DNA of 64,000 bases, taken from Pseudomonas brenneri. GTDB lineage: Bacteria; Pseudomonadota; Gammaproteobacteria; Pseudomonadales; Pseudomonadaceae. The notes beneath the pieces are model-generated. The model did not search any database and was not told the DNA's origin. It saw only the letters and a list, made by a program, of their open reading frames with translations. Made by a program: the position numbers and the translations under genes. Below, in pieces: positions 25,942 through 34,348 of the stretch; the first letter of the stretch is position 1, and each line of letters starts with the position of its first letter. The stretch covers positions 124,001 to 188,000 of the forward strand of contig NZ_VFIL01000008.1 of assembly GCF_007858285.1 (NCBI RefSeq). The letters are read 5' to 3'.

Positions 25942-27414
25942 GTGGTTGGTATAGGTAGCAAGGTGTGGGCTCGGGCTTTGAATGTGGTCGTCGAACATCC
26001 CGTTCGAGTGGCATTTTTTGGGAGCCTGCTGCTCTCCCTGATCGCCGTGCTGGGCGCGGCGACTGTCGGGCGTGATGCTGCTTTCTACCTGACCATTGCC
26101 CAGGATGTTCAAGTCCACGGCCCGAAAGTCGCCTTTGCCGTCTTCAACTGGCCCTGGTTCTCCCTGCTCCTGGCGGGTACCCATTCGGTTTCAGGTCTGC
26201 CCATAGAACTGAGCGCTTACTTGTGGTGCTCGCTGTTTGCCGCGGGCACCTGTGCGCTGCTGGTTGACTGCGTGCGCCAGCGCTCGGTGCAGGTGGCGCC
26301 ATGGGCTTGCCTGGTGGTGCTGGCGATGCCAGCATTCAATATGTTTCGTGGCGAGATCCTGCGTGAGTTCGGCTTCTGGTTCTTCTGCATCCTGACGCTC
26401 TGGCTGGCCATGCGTTGGCAGGCCCGAGGCGGGTGGCTGCGGGCAATAACCATCCATCTGGCGATTGTCGCGGCGGCAGCTTTCCGGCTGGAAGCGTTGT
26501 TGCTGTTGCCTGCGTTGGGTTTGTGGCAGTTGCCTGGCCTGTGGGTGCGCGAGCGGCGCCTGGCGCTCTTGCAGTTTGTCGCGCTGCCGCTGCTTGCGGT
26601 TGTGGCGGGGATGGTGCTGATCTCGGTGACGGGCGGCTTTACATCGGCCCGTGTTGCCTACTATTTGGACCTGATCAACCCAAGCAGTGTGCTGGCGTCA
26701 TTCGATTTGCTGCGCGAGCAGTTTGCCAACTCGCTGATCAACAAGTACTCCCAGGATGAAACGGGGCGCATCATCTTTTTTGGCATTCTGGCGGCCATGG
26801 CCATCAGCTTTGTGAATATTTGCGGACCCTTTGCCGTGCCGTTTTTACGGGGTAGCAATTGGCAGGCAATAAAGCGCTACTGGCATGAGTATCGGCCTTT
26901 TGCCTGGACGGCAGTGATGTACCTGCTGGTGTTGCTGCTGTTCTTTATCCAGCAGCAGTTCATGAATGTGCGCTACATGAGCTTCTTGAACCTGCTGTTT
27001 GTGCCGGCGTTGGCGATAGCGCTGCAGATGTTTGCCCGGCAGTTCCCGCGCCTCGGTAAGGTCTTGGTGGCGGTGTGCCTGCTGGTGATGCTATCCAACG
27101 TGGTGTCCACCGGGCCGGGCAAGGTCCAGTACGTCGACGCTGGGCGTTGGATAGCGGCGAATGTCGAGCCGGACGTCCCGGCCTATTTCGATGACGGCCG
27201 GATCGGCTATTACGCCGGGCGTGGTTATCAGCTCAAGCAATTGACCCGGGAAGCGGCCATGTCGCCGGCCCATGCAGATAAATTCCGCTACTTCCTGATC
27301 GAGGCCCGCGGTAACGAACCCTGGCTCACCAGTTGGCTGGCCGAGCGCAACCTGCGCATTGTCGAGCGCTTCGCCAATCGCCGAGGCGCCACGGTACTGA
27401 TCATCACCCAGTAA
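25942..27414 (+). CDS. Polytopic membrane protein, GT-C-like glycosyltransferase
   Basis: This 490-residue protein starts with GTG after a strong run of G residues (AAGGGGGGGG). About ten hydrophobic segments follow, and the first extracytoplasmic loop holds GRDAAFYL, resembling the loop-1 acidic motif of GT39/GT83 (ArnT, PMT-like) enzymes. The C-terminal 110 residues are a soluble periplasmic domain. GT-C enzymes transfer sugars from lipid-linked donors in the periplasm. It follows the GT2 gene by 161 bp and ends two bases before the convergent kinase-fold gene. The specific activity is unknown. Confidence 0.65.
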   Translation: MVGIGSKVWARALNVVVEHPVRVAFFGSLLLSLIAVLGAATVGRDAAFYLTIAQDVQVHGPKVAFAVFNWPWFSLLLAGTHSVSGLPIELSAYLWCSLFAAGTCALLVDCVRQRSVQVAPWACLVVLAMPAFNMFRGEILREFGFWFFCILTLWLAMRWQARGGWLRAITIHLAIVAAAAFRLEALLLLPALGLWQLPGLWVRERRLALLQFVALPLLAVVAGMVLISVTGGFTSARVAYYLDLINPSSVLASFDLLREQFANSLINKYSQDETGRIIFFGILAAMAISFVNICGPFAVPFLRGSNWQAIKRYWHEYRPFAWTAVMYLLVLLLFFIQQQFMNVRYMSFLNLLFVPALAIALQMFARQFPRLGKVLVAVCLLVMLSNVVSTGPGKVQYVDAGRWIAANVEPDVPAYFDDGRIGYYAGRGYQLKQLTREAAMSPAHADKFRYFLIEARGNEPWLTSWLAERNLRIVERFANRRGATVLIITQ

Positions 27415-27416
27415 AG

Positions 27417-28073
27417 TCAGCCCAGTAATTGCCGCAGGCGCTCAATCAACGGCGCCTGCTGGCTACCTGCCGGCAAGCCTTGGCGATAGCCATCGAAGAA
27501 GGCTTGCCCGGCATCATCCCCCAGCAGCCATTGCCGGTCCTCGGGATAGCGCCGCAGATGGCTGAAGTTGCGCAGCCGCTTGCTCTGGCTCAGCGGGACG
27601 CTCTGGCAGCTCAGGTCGGCAATGTCGATCAGCCCCAGGGTGTTTTCCGGTGTCAGGACCACGTTGCCAAAGTGCAGCGAGCGAAAGTACACGCCTTTCT
27701 CATGCAATTGCGCGATGAAACAGCCGAGGCGCCCACGCAGGGCGTCGGCGTCTTGCTTGGCGAGTTTCAGTTGGCGGATGGTTTCCCCGGCCAGCGGGCT
27801 GTAGTACACCGCATCCCGCGCAATGCTGGGGATGCGATACACCGCAATGATGCGCGGGCAGGGGATGTCCCGTTGCTGTAGCGCACGGGTGTTGTTGGCG
27901 AAGCGTTGTGCATAGGGGTAGAACAGCGCCGAACTGAGCAGACGCTTGCGCCGGAACAGTTTGAGTATGCAACCATCGGTCAACCGGAGCACCTTGTCGC
28001 CAGAACCATCGGCTTCCAGCACCTGCGCGGCGGCGCGCAATGCCTCGTAGGTGTTGTGATCGATTACTTGCAT
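27417..28073 (-). CDS. Kinase-fold protein (PA4998 / 'toluene tolerance' type)
   Basis: This 218-residue protein is a member of the WaaP/InaA lipopolysaccharide kinase group often labelled toluene tolerance protein. The nucleotide-binding region (CILKLFRRK) and catalytic-loop region (RSLHFGNVVLT, with His-Phe-Gly-Asn) are visible, followed by LIDIADLSC in place of the metal motif. The catalytic Asp is replaced by Phe or shifted, so activity is uncertain. It lies just upstream of msbA on the opposite strand, as PA4998 does next to msbA in PAO1. Confidence 0.72.
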   Translation of the reverse strand: MQVIDHNTYEALRAAAQVLEADGSGDKVLRLTDGCILKLFRRKRLLSSALFYPYAQRFANNTRALQQRDIPCPRIIAVYRIPSIARDAVYYSPLAGETIRQLKLAKQDADALRGRLGCFIAQLHEKGVYFRSLHFGNVVLTPENTLGLIDIADLSCQSVPLSQSKRLRNFSHLRRYPEDRQWLLGDDAGQAFFDGYRQGLPAGSQQAPLIERLRQLLG

Positions 28074-28162
28074 GCCTGACTCCCATCAATAGCCGGTTAT
28101 CTTAACCGACTTGGTGCAAGGCTGGCCCCTGCTCGTGTTTTTTGGGGCGAAGAGGCCTGTGA

Positions 28163-28193
28163 TATGATCCGCGCCTTACTGATTTGCGCGGAT
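28163..28193 (+). promoter_or_regulatory. msbA -10 element and leader hairpin
   Basis: TATGAT (28163-28168) is followed by the GC-rich CCGCGCC. ATCCGCGC (28167-28174) pairs with GCGCGGAT (28186-28193), so a stem-loop spans the short leader and ends five bases before the msbA ATG. No Shine-Dalgarno sequence is visible between hairpin and start. Confidence 0.5.
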
Positions 28194-28197
28194 TCCC

Positions 28198-30018
28198 ATG
28201 AGCAGTCCTGAACCGAAAACCCAGTCGACGCTGGCGATTTACTTTCGCCTCCTGACTTACGTACGGCCTTATGTGGGTCTGTTCATCCTGAGTATCGTCG
28301 GGTTCCTGATCTTCGCATCGACCCAGCCGATGCTCGCTTACATCCTCAAGTATTTCGTCGATGGCCTGGCGAACCCCGAGGCCAGCCTGTTCCCCGGCAA
28401 CCCTTATCTTGGCAAGTTGCAGTTGCTGGAAACCGTGCCGCTGATGATCGTGCTGATCGCCGCGTGGCAGGGCGTGGGTTCTTTCCTCGGCAACTTCTTC
28501 CTGGCCCGGGTTTCCCTGGGGCTGGTCCACGACTTGCGCGTGGTGCTGTTCAACAAGCTGTTGGAGTTGCCCAACCGCTTCTTTGACAAGAACAACTCCG
28601 GCCACCTGATTTCCCGCATTACCTTCAACGTCACCATGGTCACCGGGGCTGCCACCGATGCGATCAAGGTGGTTATCCGTGAAGGCATGACCGTGATTTT
28701 CCTGTTTTGCACCCTGGTGTGGATGAACTGGAAGCTGACCCTGGTGATGCTGGCGATCCTGCCGGTGATCGGCATGATGGTGAACAGCACCAGCCGTAAA
28801 TTCCGCAAGCAAAGCAAGAAGATCCAGGTGTCCATGGGCGACGTGACCCATGTGGCCTCCGAGACGATCCACGGTTACCGCGTGGTCCGCAGCTTTGGCG
28901 GCGAGCAGTATGAAAAGGTGCGCTTCGAACAGGCGAGCCTGAGCAATACCGAGAAACAACTGGCGATGACCAAGACCGGCGCGGTGTACACGCCGATGCT
29001 GCAGTTGGTGACCTACAGCGCGATGGCCGTGGTCATGTTCCTGGTCCTGTATTTGCGTGGCGATGCCTCGCCGGGTGACTTGGTGGCCTATATCACCATG
29101 GCCGGCTTGTTGCCCAAGCCGATTCGCCAGCTTTCCGAAGTCAGCTCCACCATCCAGAAGGGCGTGGCGGGTGCCGAGAGTATTTTCGAGCAATTGGATG
29201 AGCCGGTAGAAGTCGACCAGGGCGTGATTGAGCATGAACGTCTGGCTGGGCGCATTGAAGTGCGCAACCTCAGCTTCCAATACCCGGAAAGCGACAAGAA
29301 GGTGCTCAACGACATCAGCTTTATCGTCGAGCCTGGGCAAATGGTCGCGCTGGTGGGACGCTCAGGCAGCGGCAAGTCGACCCTGGCGGGCTTGATCCCA
29401 CGCTTCTATCAGCATGAGCAGGGGCAGATTCTGCTTGATGGCGTGCGCGTGCAGGATTTCACCCTGCGCAACCTGCGCCGGCAAATTGCCCTGGTGACCC
29501 AGCAGGTCACCTTGTTCAACGACACCGTGACCAACAACATCGCCTATGGTGACCTGGCCGGCGCGCCAACCGACGCCGTGCACCATGCCGCTCGCGAAGC
29601 GTATGCCGATGAGTTCATCGTGAAGATGCCCCAGGGCTACGAAACTATGGTGGGCGAGAACGGCGTGCTGCTGTCCGGCGGCCAGCGCCAGCGCATCGCA
29701 ATTGCCCGGGCCTTGCTCAAGGATGCACCGCTGCTGATTCTCGATGAGGCGACCTCGGCCCTGGATACCGAGTCCGAGCGCCACATCCAGGCCGCTCTGG
29801 ACCATGTGGTGAAGAATCGCACGACCCTGGTGATTGCCCACCGATTGAGCACCATCGAGAAAGCCGACCTGATCCTGGTGATGGACGATGGCCAGATTGT
29901 CGAGCGCGGCACTCATGTCGAGTTGCTGGCGAAGAATGGCTACTACGCCCGCCTGCACGCCAAGGAGTTTGAAGAAGGCGACCCGGTGGCGCCCTCCCAC
30001 GTGACGGATGCCTATTGA
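28198..30018 (+). CDS. msbA: Lipid A/LPS flippase, ABC transporter MsbA
   Basis: MsbA moves core-lipid A from the inner to the outer leaflet of the inner membrane using ATP. The 606-residue protein has six membrane helices (about 20-330) and a nucleotide-binding domain with Walker A GRSGSGKST (about 386-394), signature LSGGQRQRIAIARA, Walker B LLILDEATSALD and the switch His in VIAHRLST. All motifs are intact and the length fits the family. It stands directly before hldE. Confidence 0.96.
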   Translation: MSSPEPKTQSTLAIYFRLLTYVRPYVGLFILSIVGFLIFASTQPMLAYILKYFVDGLANPEASLFPGNPYLGKLQLLETVPLMIVLIAAWQGVGSFLGNFFLARVSLGLVHDLRVVLFNKLLELPNRFFDKNNSGHLISRITFNVTMVTGAATDAIKVVIREGMTVIFLFCTLVWMNWKLTLVMLAILPVIGMMVNSTSRKFRKQSKKIQVSMGDVTHVASETIHGYRVVRSFGGEQYEKVRFEQASLSNTEKQLAMTKTGAVYTPMLQLVTYSAMAVVMFLVLYLRGDASPGDLVAYITMAGLLPKPIRQLSEVSSTIQKGVAGAESIFEQLDEPVEVDQGVIEHERLAGRIEVRNLSFQYPESDKKVLNDISFIVEPGQMVALVGRSGSGKSTLAGLIPRFYQHEQGQILLDGVRVQDFTLRNLRRQIALVTQQVTLFNDTVTNNIAYGDLAGAPTDAVHHAAREAYADEFIVKMPQGYETMVGENGVLLSGGQRQRIAIARALLKDAPLLILDEATSALDTESERHIQAALDHVVKNRTTLVIAHRLSTIEKADLILVMDDGQIVERGTHVELLAKNGYYARLHAKEFEEGDPVAPSHVTDAY

Positions 30019-30041
30019 GGCGTCATTGGCGCCGGGCTGGA

Positions 30042-30076
30042 ATCGACCGCCAGGATTGAAGCGGTCGATGCTTTTC
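30042..30076 (+). terminator. Probable terminator of msbA
   Basis: ATCGACCGC (30042-30050) and GCGGTCGAT (30061-30069) form a perfect 9-bp stem with a 10-base loop, followed by GCTTTTCCC. A -10-like TAATAT with GC-rich discriminator (30084-30096) for hldE follows at once. Confidence 0.6.
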
Positions 30077-30123
30077 CCTGTGCTAATATCGCGCCCCTGT
30101 TCATTTTGTATGTGGGTTGCTCC

Positions 30124-31560
30124 ATGAAGTTGTCCATGCCGCGATTCGATCAAGCCCCTGTCTTGGTGGTCGGCGATGTCATGCTCGACCGTTACTGGCA
30201 TGGCGGTACCTCACGGATTTCCCCTGAGGCACCGGTACCGGTAGTCAAGGTCGAGCAAATCGAAGACCGTCCAGGCGGCGCTGCCAACGTCGCCCTTAAC
30301 ATCGCCGCACTCGGCGCCCCGGCCTCCCTGGTCGGCGTGACCGGTGACGACGAAGCCGCCGACAGCCTGACCAACAGCCTGCGCGGCGCTGGTGTGCGTG
30401 CCCTGTTCCAGCGCATCGCCCATCAGCCGACCATCGTCAAGCTGCGGGTCATGAGCCGTCACCAGCAATTGCTGCGTATCGATTTTGAAGAACCTTTTGC
30501 CACCGACGCCCTGGCCCTCAGTGAGCAGGTCGACGAGTTGCTCGAAGGCATCAAGGTGCTGGTGCTGTCGGACTACGGCAAAGGCGCACTGAAAAACCAC
30601 CAGATGCTGATCCAGGCCGCCAAGGCCCGTGGCATCCCGGTGCTGGCCGATCCCAAGGGCAAGGACTTCTCGGTTTACCGGGGCGCCAGCCTGATCACGC
30701 CGAACCTCAGCGAATTTGAAACCATCGTCGGCGGCTGCGCCGATGAGCACGAACTGGTGAGCAAAGGCGCAAGCCTGATGGCCGAGCTCGACCTCGGCGC
30801 TTTGCTGGTGACCCGTGGCGAACACGGCATGACCCTGCTGCGCCCCGGTCACCCGGCCATGCACTTGCCGGCGCGTGCGCGGGAAGTGTTCGACGTCACT
30901 GGTGCCGGCGACACGGTGATCTCCACCCTGGCGGCGGCGATCGCGGCGGGGGAGGAGTTGCCCCATGCGGTAGCCCTGGCCAACCTGGCGGCGAGCATCG
31001 TGGTGGGCAAGCTCGGTACGGCGTCGATCAGCGCCCCGGAACTGCGTCGTGCGATCCAGCGCGAGGAAGGCTCGGAGCGTGGTGTGTTGAGCCTGGACCA
31101 ATTGCTGCTGGCGATTGACGATGCCCGTGCCCATAACGAAAGCATCGTTTTCACCAACGGTTGTTTCGACATTCTGCACGCCGGGCATGTGACCTACCTG
31201 GAGCAGGCTCGCGCCCAGGGTGATCGCCTGATCGTGGCGATCAACGACGATGCTTCGGTCAGCCGCCTGAAAGGGCCGGGCCGGCCGATCAACAGTGTCG
31301 ACCGGCGCATGGCGGTGCTGGCTGGGTTGGGCGCGGTGGACTGGGTTATCAGCTTCTCCGAGGGCACCCCGGAAAATCTCCTGGCCCAGGTCAAGCCTGA
31401 TGTGTTGGTCAAGGGCGGTGATTACTCGGTCGACCAGGTGGTCGGCGCCGATATCGTTAACGCCTATGGTGGCAAGGTCAAAGTCCTCGGGTTGGTGGAA
31501 AACAGCTCGACCACCGCGATTGTCGAAAAAATCCGCCAAACCAACGATGCCGCTCAATAG
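30124..31560 (+). CDS. hldE: Bifunctional heptose-7-P kinase/heptose-1-P adenylyltransferase
   Basis: HldE makes the ADP-heptose precursor used by WaaC and WaaF: the N-terminal ribokinase-like domain phosphorylates C1 of heptose 7-phosphate and the C-terminal nucleotidyltransferase adds AMP. The kinase signature DVTGAGDTV is near residue 260, and the cytidylyltransferase-type FTNGCFDILHAGHVTYL with HxGH is near 345. Start set at ATG 30124 (MKLSMPRFDQAP, the known Pseudomonas N-terminus), giving 478 residues; an ATG at 30106 is in frame but poorly supported. The epimerase gene follows after 11 bp. Confidence 0.95.
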   Translation: MKLSMPRFDQAPVLVVGDVMLDRYWHGGTSRISPEAPVPVVKVEQIEDRPGGAANVALNIAALGAPASLVGVTGDDEAADSLTNSLRGAGVRALFQRIAHQPTIVKLRVMSRHQQLLRIDFEEPFATDALALSEQVDELLEGIKVLVLSDYGKGALKNHQMLIQAAKARGIPVLADPKGKDFSVYRGASLITPNLSEFETIVGGCADEHELVSKGASLMAELDLGALLVTRGEHGMTLLRPGHPAMHLPARAREVFDVTGAGDTVISTLAAAIAAGEELPHAVALANLAASIVVGKLGTASISAPELRRAIQREEGSERGVLSLDQLLLAIDDARAHNESIVFTNGCFDILHAGHVTYLEQARAQGDRLIVAINDDASVSRLKGPGRPINSVDRRMAVLAGLGAVDWVISFSEGTPENLLAQVKPDVLVKGGDYSVDQVVGADIVNAYGGKVKVLGLVENSSTTAIVEKIRQTNDAAQ

Positions 31561-31571
31561 GTTTTACCGTT

Positions 31572-32501
31572 ATGTCTGATGCTCTCGTACTGATTACCGG
31601 CGGTGCCGGCTTTATCGGTTCCAATCTGGTTGATGCACTGCTTGCCAAGGGCTATGCGGTGCGGGTGCTGGATAACCTGTCCACTGGCAAGCGCAGTAAC
31701 CTGCCCCTGGACAACCCGCGCCTGCAATTGCTCGAAGGCGACGTGGCCGATGCTGCACTGGTGGCCCGAGCGGCTGTAGGGGCGACGGCAGTGGTGCACC
31801 TGGCGGCAGTCGCTTCGGTGCAGGCGTCGGTGGATGACCCGGTCAGTACGCACCAGAGCAACTTTGTCGGTAGCCTGAATGTCTGCGAGGCCATGCGCCA
31901 GGCCGGGGTCAAGCGCGTGGTGTTTGCCTCCAGTGCTGCGGTGTATGGCAACAACGGCGAGGACGACTCCATCGATGAGCAAACCGCCAAGGCGCCGTTG
32001 ACGCCTTATGCTTCGGACAAGCTTGCGAGCGAGCACTACTTCGATTTCTACCGTCGCCAGCATGGCCTGGAGCCGGTGATTTTCCGCTTCTTCAATATTT
32101 TTGGCCCGCGCCAGGATCCTTCATCGCCGTATTCCGGGGTGATCAGCATCTTCAGCGAGCGTGCGCAAAAAGGCCTGCCGATTGCGGTGTTTGGCGACGG
32201 GGAGCAAACCCGGGACTTCATGTACGTCGGGGATCTGGTGGCGGTGTTGGTGCAAGCGGTGGAAATGGCCGAGGCGCCCCTGGGTGCGATCAATGTCGGC
32301 TGGAACCGCACCACCACGCTCAAGCAGTTGCTGCAGGCGCTGTCGGAAATCATCGGTTCGTTGCCGGCTGTCAGCTACACAGAACCGCGTTCGGGGGACA
32401 TCCGGCACTCAAGGGCCAATAACCAGCGCTTGGCAGCGAGTTTCACATTGCCTGAGCCGACGCCGCTGAAGGTTGGGCTGGAAAAACTGCTCAACCAGTA
32501 A
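31572..32501 (+). CDS. NAD-dependent sugar epimerase/dehydratase (SDR)
   Basis: This 309-residue extended SDR enzyme has the NAD-binding TGGAGFIGSN at residues 9-18, the SSAAVYG segment and the catalytic YASDK (Tyr-x-x-x-Lys). It looks most like UDP-glucose/UDP-N-acetylhexosamine 4-epimerases (GalE/WbpP type). Being 11 bp behind hldE suggests it supplies a nucleotide sugar for LPS core or surface polysaccharide. The substrate cannot be fixed from sequence. Confidence 0.85.
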   Translation: MSDALVLITGGAGFIGSNLVDALLAKGYAVRVLDNLSTGKRSNLPLDNPRLQLLEGDVADAALVARAAVGATAVVHLAAVASVQASVDDPVSTHQSNFVGSLNVCEAMRQAGVKRVVFASSAAVYGNNGEDDSIDEQTAKAPLTPYASDKLASEHYFDFYRRQHGLEPVIFRFFNIFGPRQDPSSPYSGVISIFSERAQKGLPIAVFGDGEQTRDFMYVGDLVAVLVQAVEMAEAPLGAINVGWNRTTTLKQLLQALSEIIGSLPAVSYTEPRSGDIRHSRANNQRLAASFTLPEPTPLKVGLEKLLNQ

Positions 32502-32528
32502 GTACCACTTGCCACAGGCGGGGCTGCT

Positions 32529-33494
32529 TTAGTGACCCGCCTTCTTCGGTACGATCTTGCGCAAGATCTGCCGGGCCCGGCCAGTCAGCTGTTTCAACTT
32601 CGATTCCTTCTCCGGCGCGCTGAGGCCCTGTTGCCTGAGCCAGTCCTTCCAGCGAATCCGCTCATCGCGCACCAGCCAGCCTTCCTGCTGGGCAAAACTT
32701 TCGGCCAGGTACAACCCGCGCGTGCTCGCCGGCACCAGTTGATCCTTCTTCAGGGTATACAGCTCGGCGCAAGGCTGGCCGTCCTTCAGGGGCATCAGGT
32801 ACAAGTCCGGGCGCTGGCGGTCCAGGCGTGCCACCAGTTGATCGCCCTCCAGGCGTTCATCGACATGGAACAAGCTCAGGGACTTGGCTTCCTTCGGCAC
32901 TTCCAGGCGCAGGTCGTAGATCAATTGCAGTGAGGCCGTGGGCAGGTGCACATAGGCCCGCGGGCGTTCGATCAACTGCATGTTGGCGCAGCGCACCGGG
33001 CGGGCGGCGCCGGACAACGGCGACAGACGAAACGGCAAGGCCTCACGGTAATGCAGCGCGCTGGAGTAGGGCGCCGGCAGCCAGGTATCGTTGAAACGTC
33101 CGCCCAGCCAGCCCTCCGGGGTTTCCAGCAGGCATTCCTCGGCGATTTCCTGAATGGCGGTGTGCAGCGGCAGGTTCAACTCGTGGGCCGGCACGTAGCC
33201 GGAAATCAACTTGAGCACCACATCGCCACGGTCCTGGCGACGCTGGCGCACCAGCACCCAGTAATCGCGGTTTTGCCAATGCAATGTCAGGCGCACCGAC
33301 ACCCCGAGGTTGGCCAGTTCCAGGGCGAAGCGCTCGGCGTCTGCCACTTCTACCGGCTTGCGCCGCTGCAGGGTCTGGGCAAAATTGAGCGGCATGCCCA
33401 CGCTCTGGTAGCTCAGGCCTTCGGGGGTGGCTTCGACGTACAGCGGCAGTGTTTTAAAGTTACTGGGGTTTTTTCTTATGAGCGTTCGCGGCAT
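32529..33494 (-). CDS. Conserved Pseudomonas protein with degenerate Nudix box
   Basis: The ATG at 33494 has a perfect AAGGAG site and gives 321 residues (MPRTLIRKNPSNFKTLPLYV). Homologues are often misnamed metal ABC transporter ATPase, but no Walker motif is visible. Instead, the middle holds TAIQEIAEECLLETPEG, which resembles the Nudix core REUxEExGU with Arg changed to Gln and Gly to Leu; the metal-binding glutamates remain. It lies 41 bp behind the aldo/keto reductase gene in an apparent three-gene operon. Function is not known; hydrolase activity is uncertain. Confidence 0.65.
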   Translation of the reverse strand: MPRTLIRKNPSNFKTLPLYVEATPEGLSYQSVGMPLNFAQTLQRRKPVEVADAERFALELANLGVSVRLTLHWQNRDYWVLVRQRRQDRGDVVLKLISGYVPAHELNLPLHTAIQEIAEECLLETPEGWLGGRFNDTWLPAPYSSALHYREALPFRLSPLSGAARPVRCANMQLIERPRAYVHLPTASLQLIYDLRLEVPKEAKSLSLFHVDERLEGDQLVARLDRQRPDLYLMPLKDGQPCAELYTLKKDQLVPASTRGLYLAESFAQQEGWLVRDERIRWKDWLRQQGLSAPEKESKLKQLTGRARQILRKIVPKKAGH

Positions 33495-33535
33495 GTCGGC
33501 TCCTTCTTGCGTCGGGGTCGGCCGCGTCGGCGGCA

Positions 33536-34348
33536 TCAGGATTGGCGAATGATCTTGGCAGCGGTTGCCACATTGTGGGCAAGGTGCAACGGGTTGATGG
33601 TCCCGACAATAGCACTGGCCACGCCCGTTTGCGCAAACAACAAGATGAAACTGGCATGAATTGGATCCACTCCTGGCTCAAGGCAGGCATGACCACTGGC
33701 CAGGGCCTTTTTCACCAGGATGCCTTTGCCGTGGGCGGCGGCGTAATCAATCACGGCCTTTTCGTTTTGTTCGTTCAGATTGTAGGTGACCATGGCGCAA
33801 TCACCTTGTTCCAGAGCCTTCACGCCGCCTTCGACGGTTTTGCCGGAGAAGCCGAAACCGCGAATCTTGCCCTCGGCCTTGAGGTCCGCCAGGGTCTGGT
33901 AGACCTCGCAGTCGTTGAGGATATGCAAGTCGTTACCATCGGAGTGCACCAGCACCAGGTCGATAAAATCCGTTTCCAGGCGTTTCAGGCTGCGCTCCAC
34001 GGACAGCCGGGTGTGGGCTGCGCTGAAATCGTGATGGGACACGCCGTCGACAAATTCTTCGCCGACCTTGCTGACAATTACCCAATCCTGGCGCTGACCA
34101 CGCAGCAGCGGGCCCAGGCGTTCTTCGCTGTGGCCGTAGGCGGGGGCGGTGTCGATCAGGTTGATCCCCAGCTCGCGCGCCTGGCGCAGTAACATCCGCG
34201 CCTGCTCATCATCGGGAATCTGGAAACCATTGGGGTACTTCACGCCCTGGTCGCGCCCCAGCTTCACGGTGCCCAGGCCCAGTGGCGACACCAACAGGCC
34301 GGTGCTGCCCAGGGGGCGATGAAGGTCGTGCAGGGTCGGCAGGCTCAT
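33536..34348 (-). CDS. Aldo/keto reductase family oxidoreductase
   Basis: This 270-residue TIM-barrel oxidoreductase has the aldo/keto reductase markers: GLGTVKLGRDQG near the start, LIDTAPAYGHSEERLG with catalytic Asp and Tyr, VIVSKVGEEF with the Lys, and a His-containing LVLVHSDG strand. It would reduce a carbonyl with NADPH in the cytoplasm. It overlaps the upstream FAD oxidoreductase gene by four bases (ATGA), so the two are translationally coupled. The substrate is unknown. Confidence 0.88.
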   Translation of the reverse strand: MSLPTLHDLHRPLGSTGLLVSPLGLGTVKLGRDQGVKYPNGFQIPDDEQARMLLRQARELGINLIDTAPAYGHSEERLGPLLRGQRQDWVIVSKVGEEFVDGVSHHDFSAAHTRLSVERSLKRLETDFIDLVLVHSDGNDLHILNDCEVYQTLADLKAEGKIRGFGFSGKTVEGGVKALEQGDCAMVTYNLNEQNEKAVIDYAAAHGKGILVKKALASGHACLEPGVDPIHASFILLFAQTGVASAIVGTINPLHLAHNVATAAKIIRQS

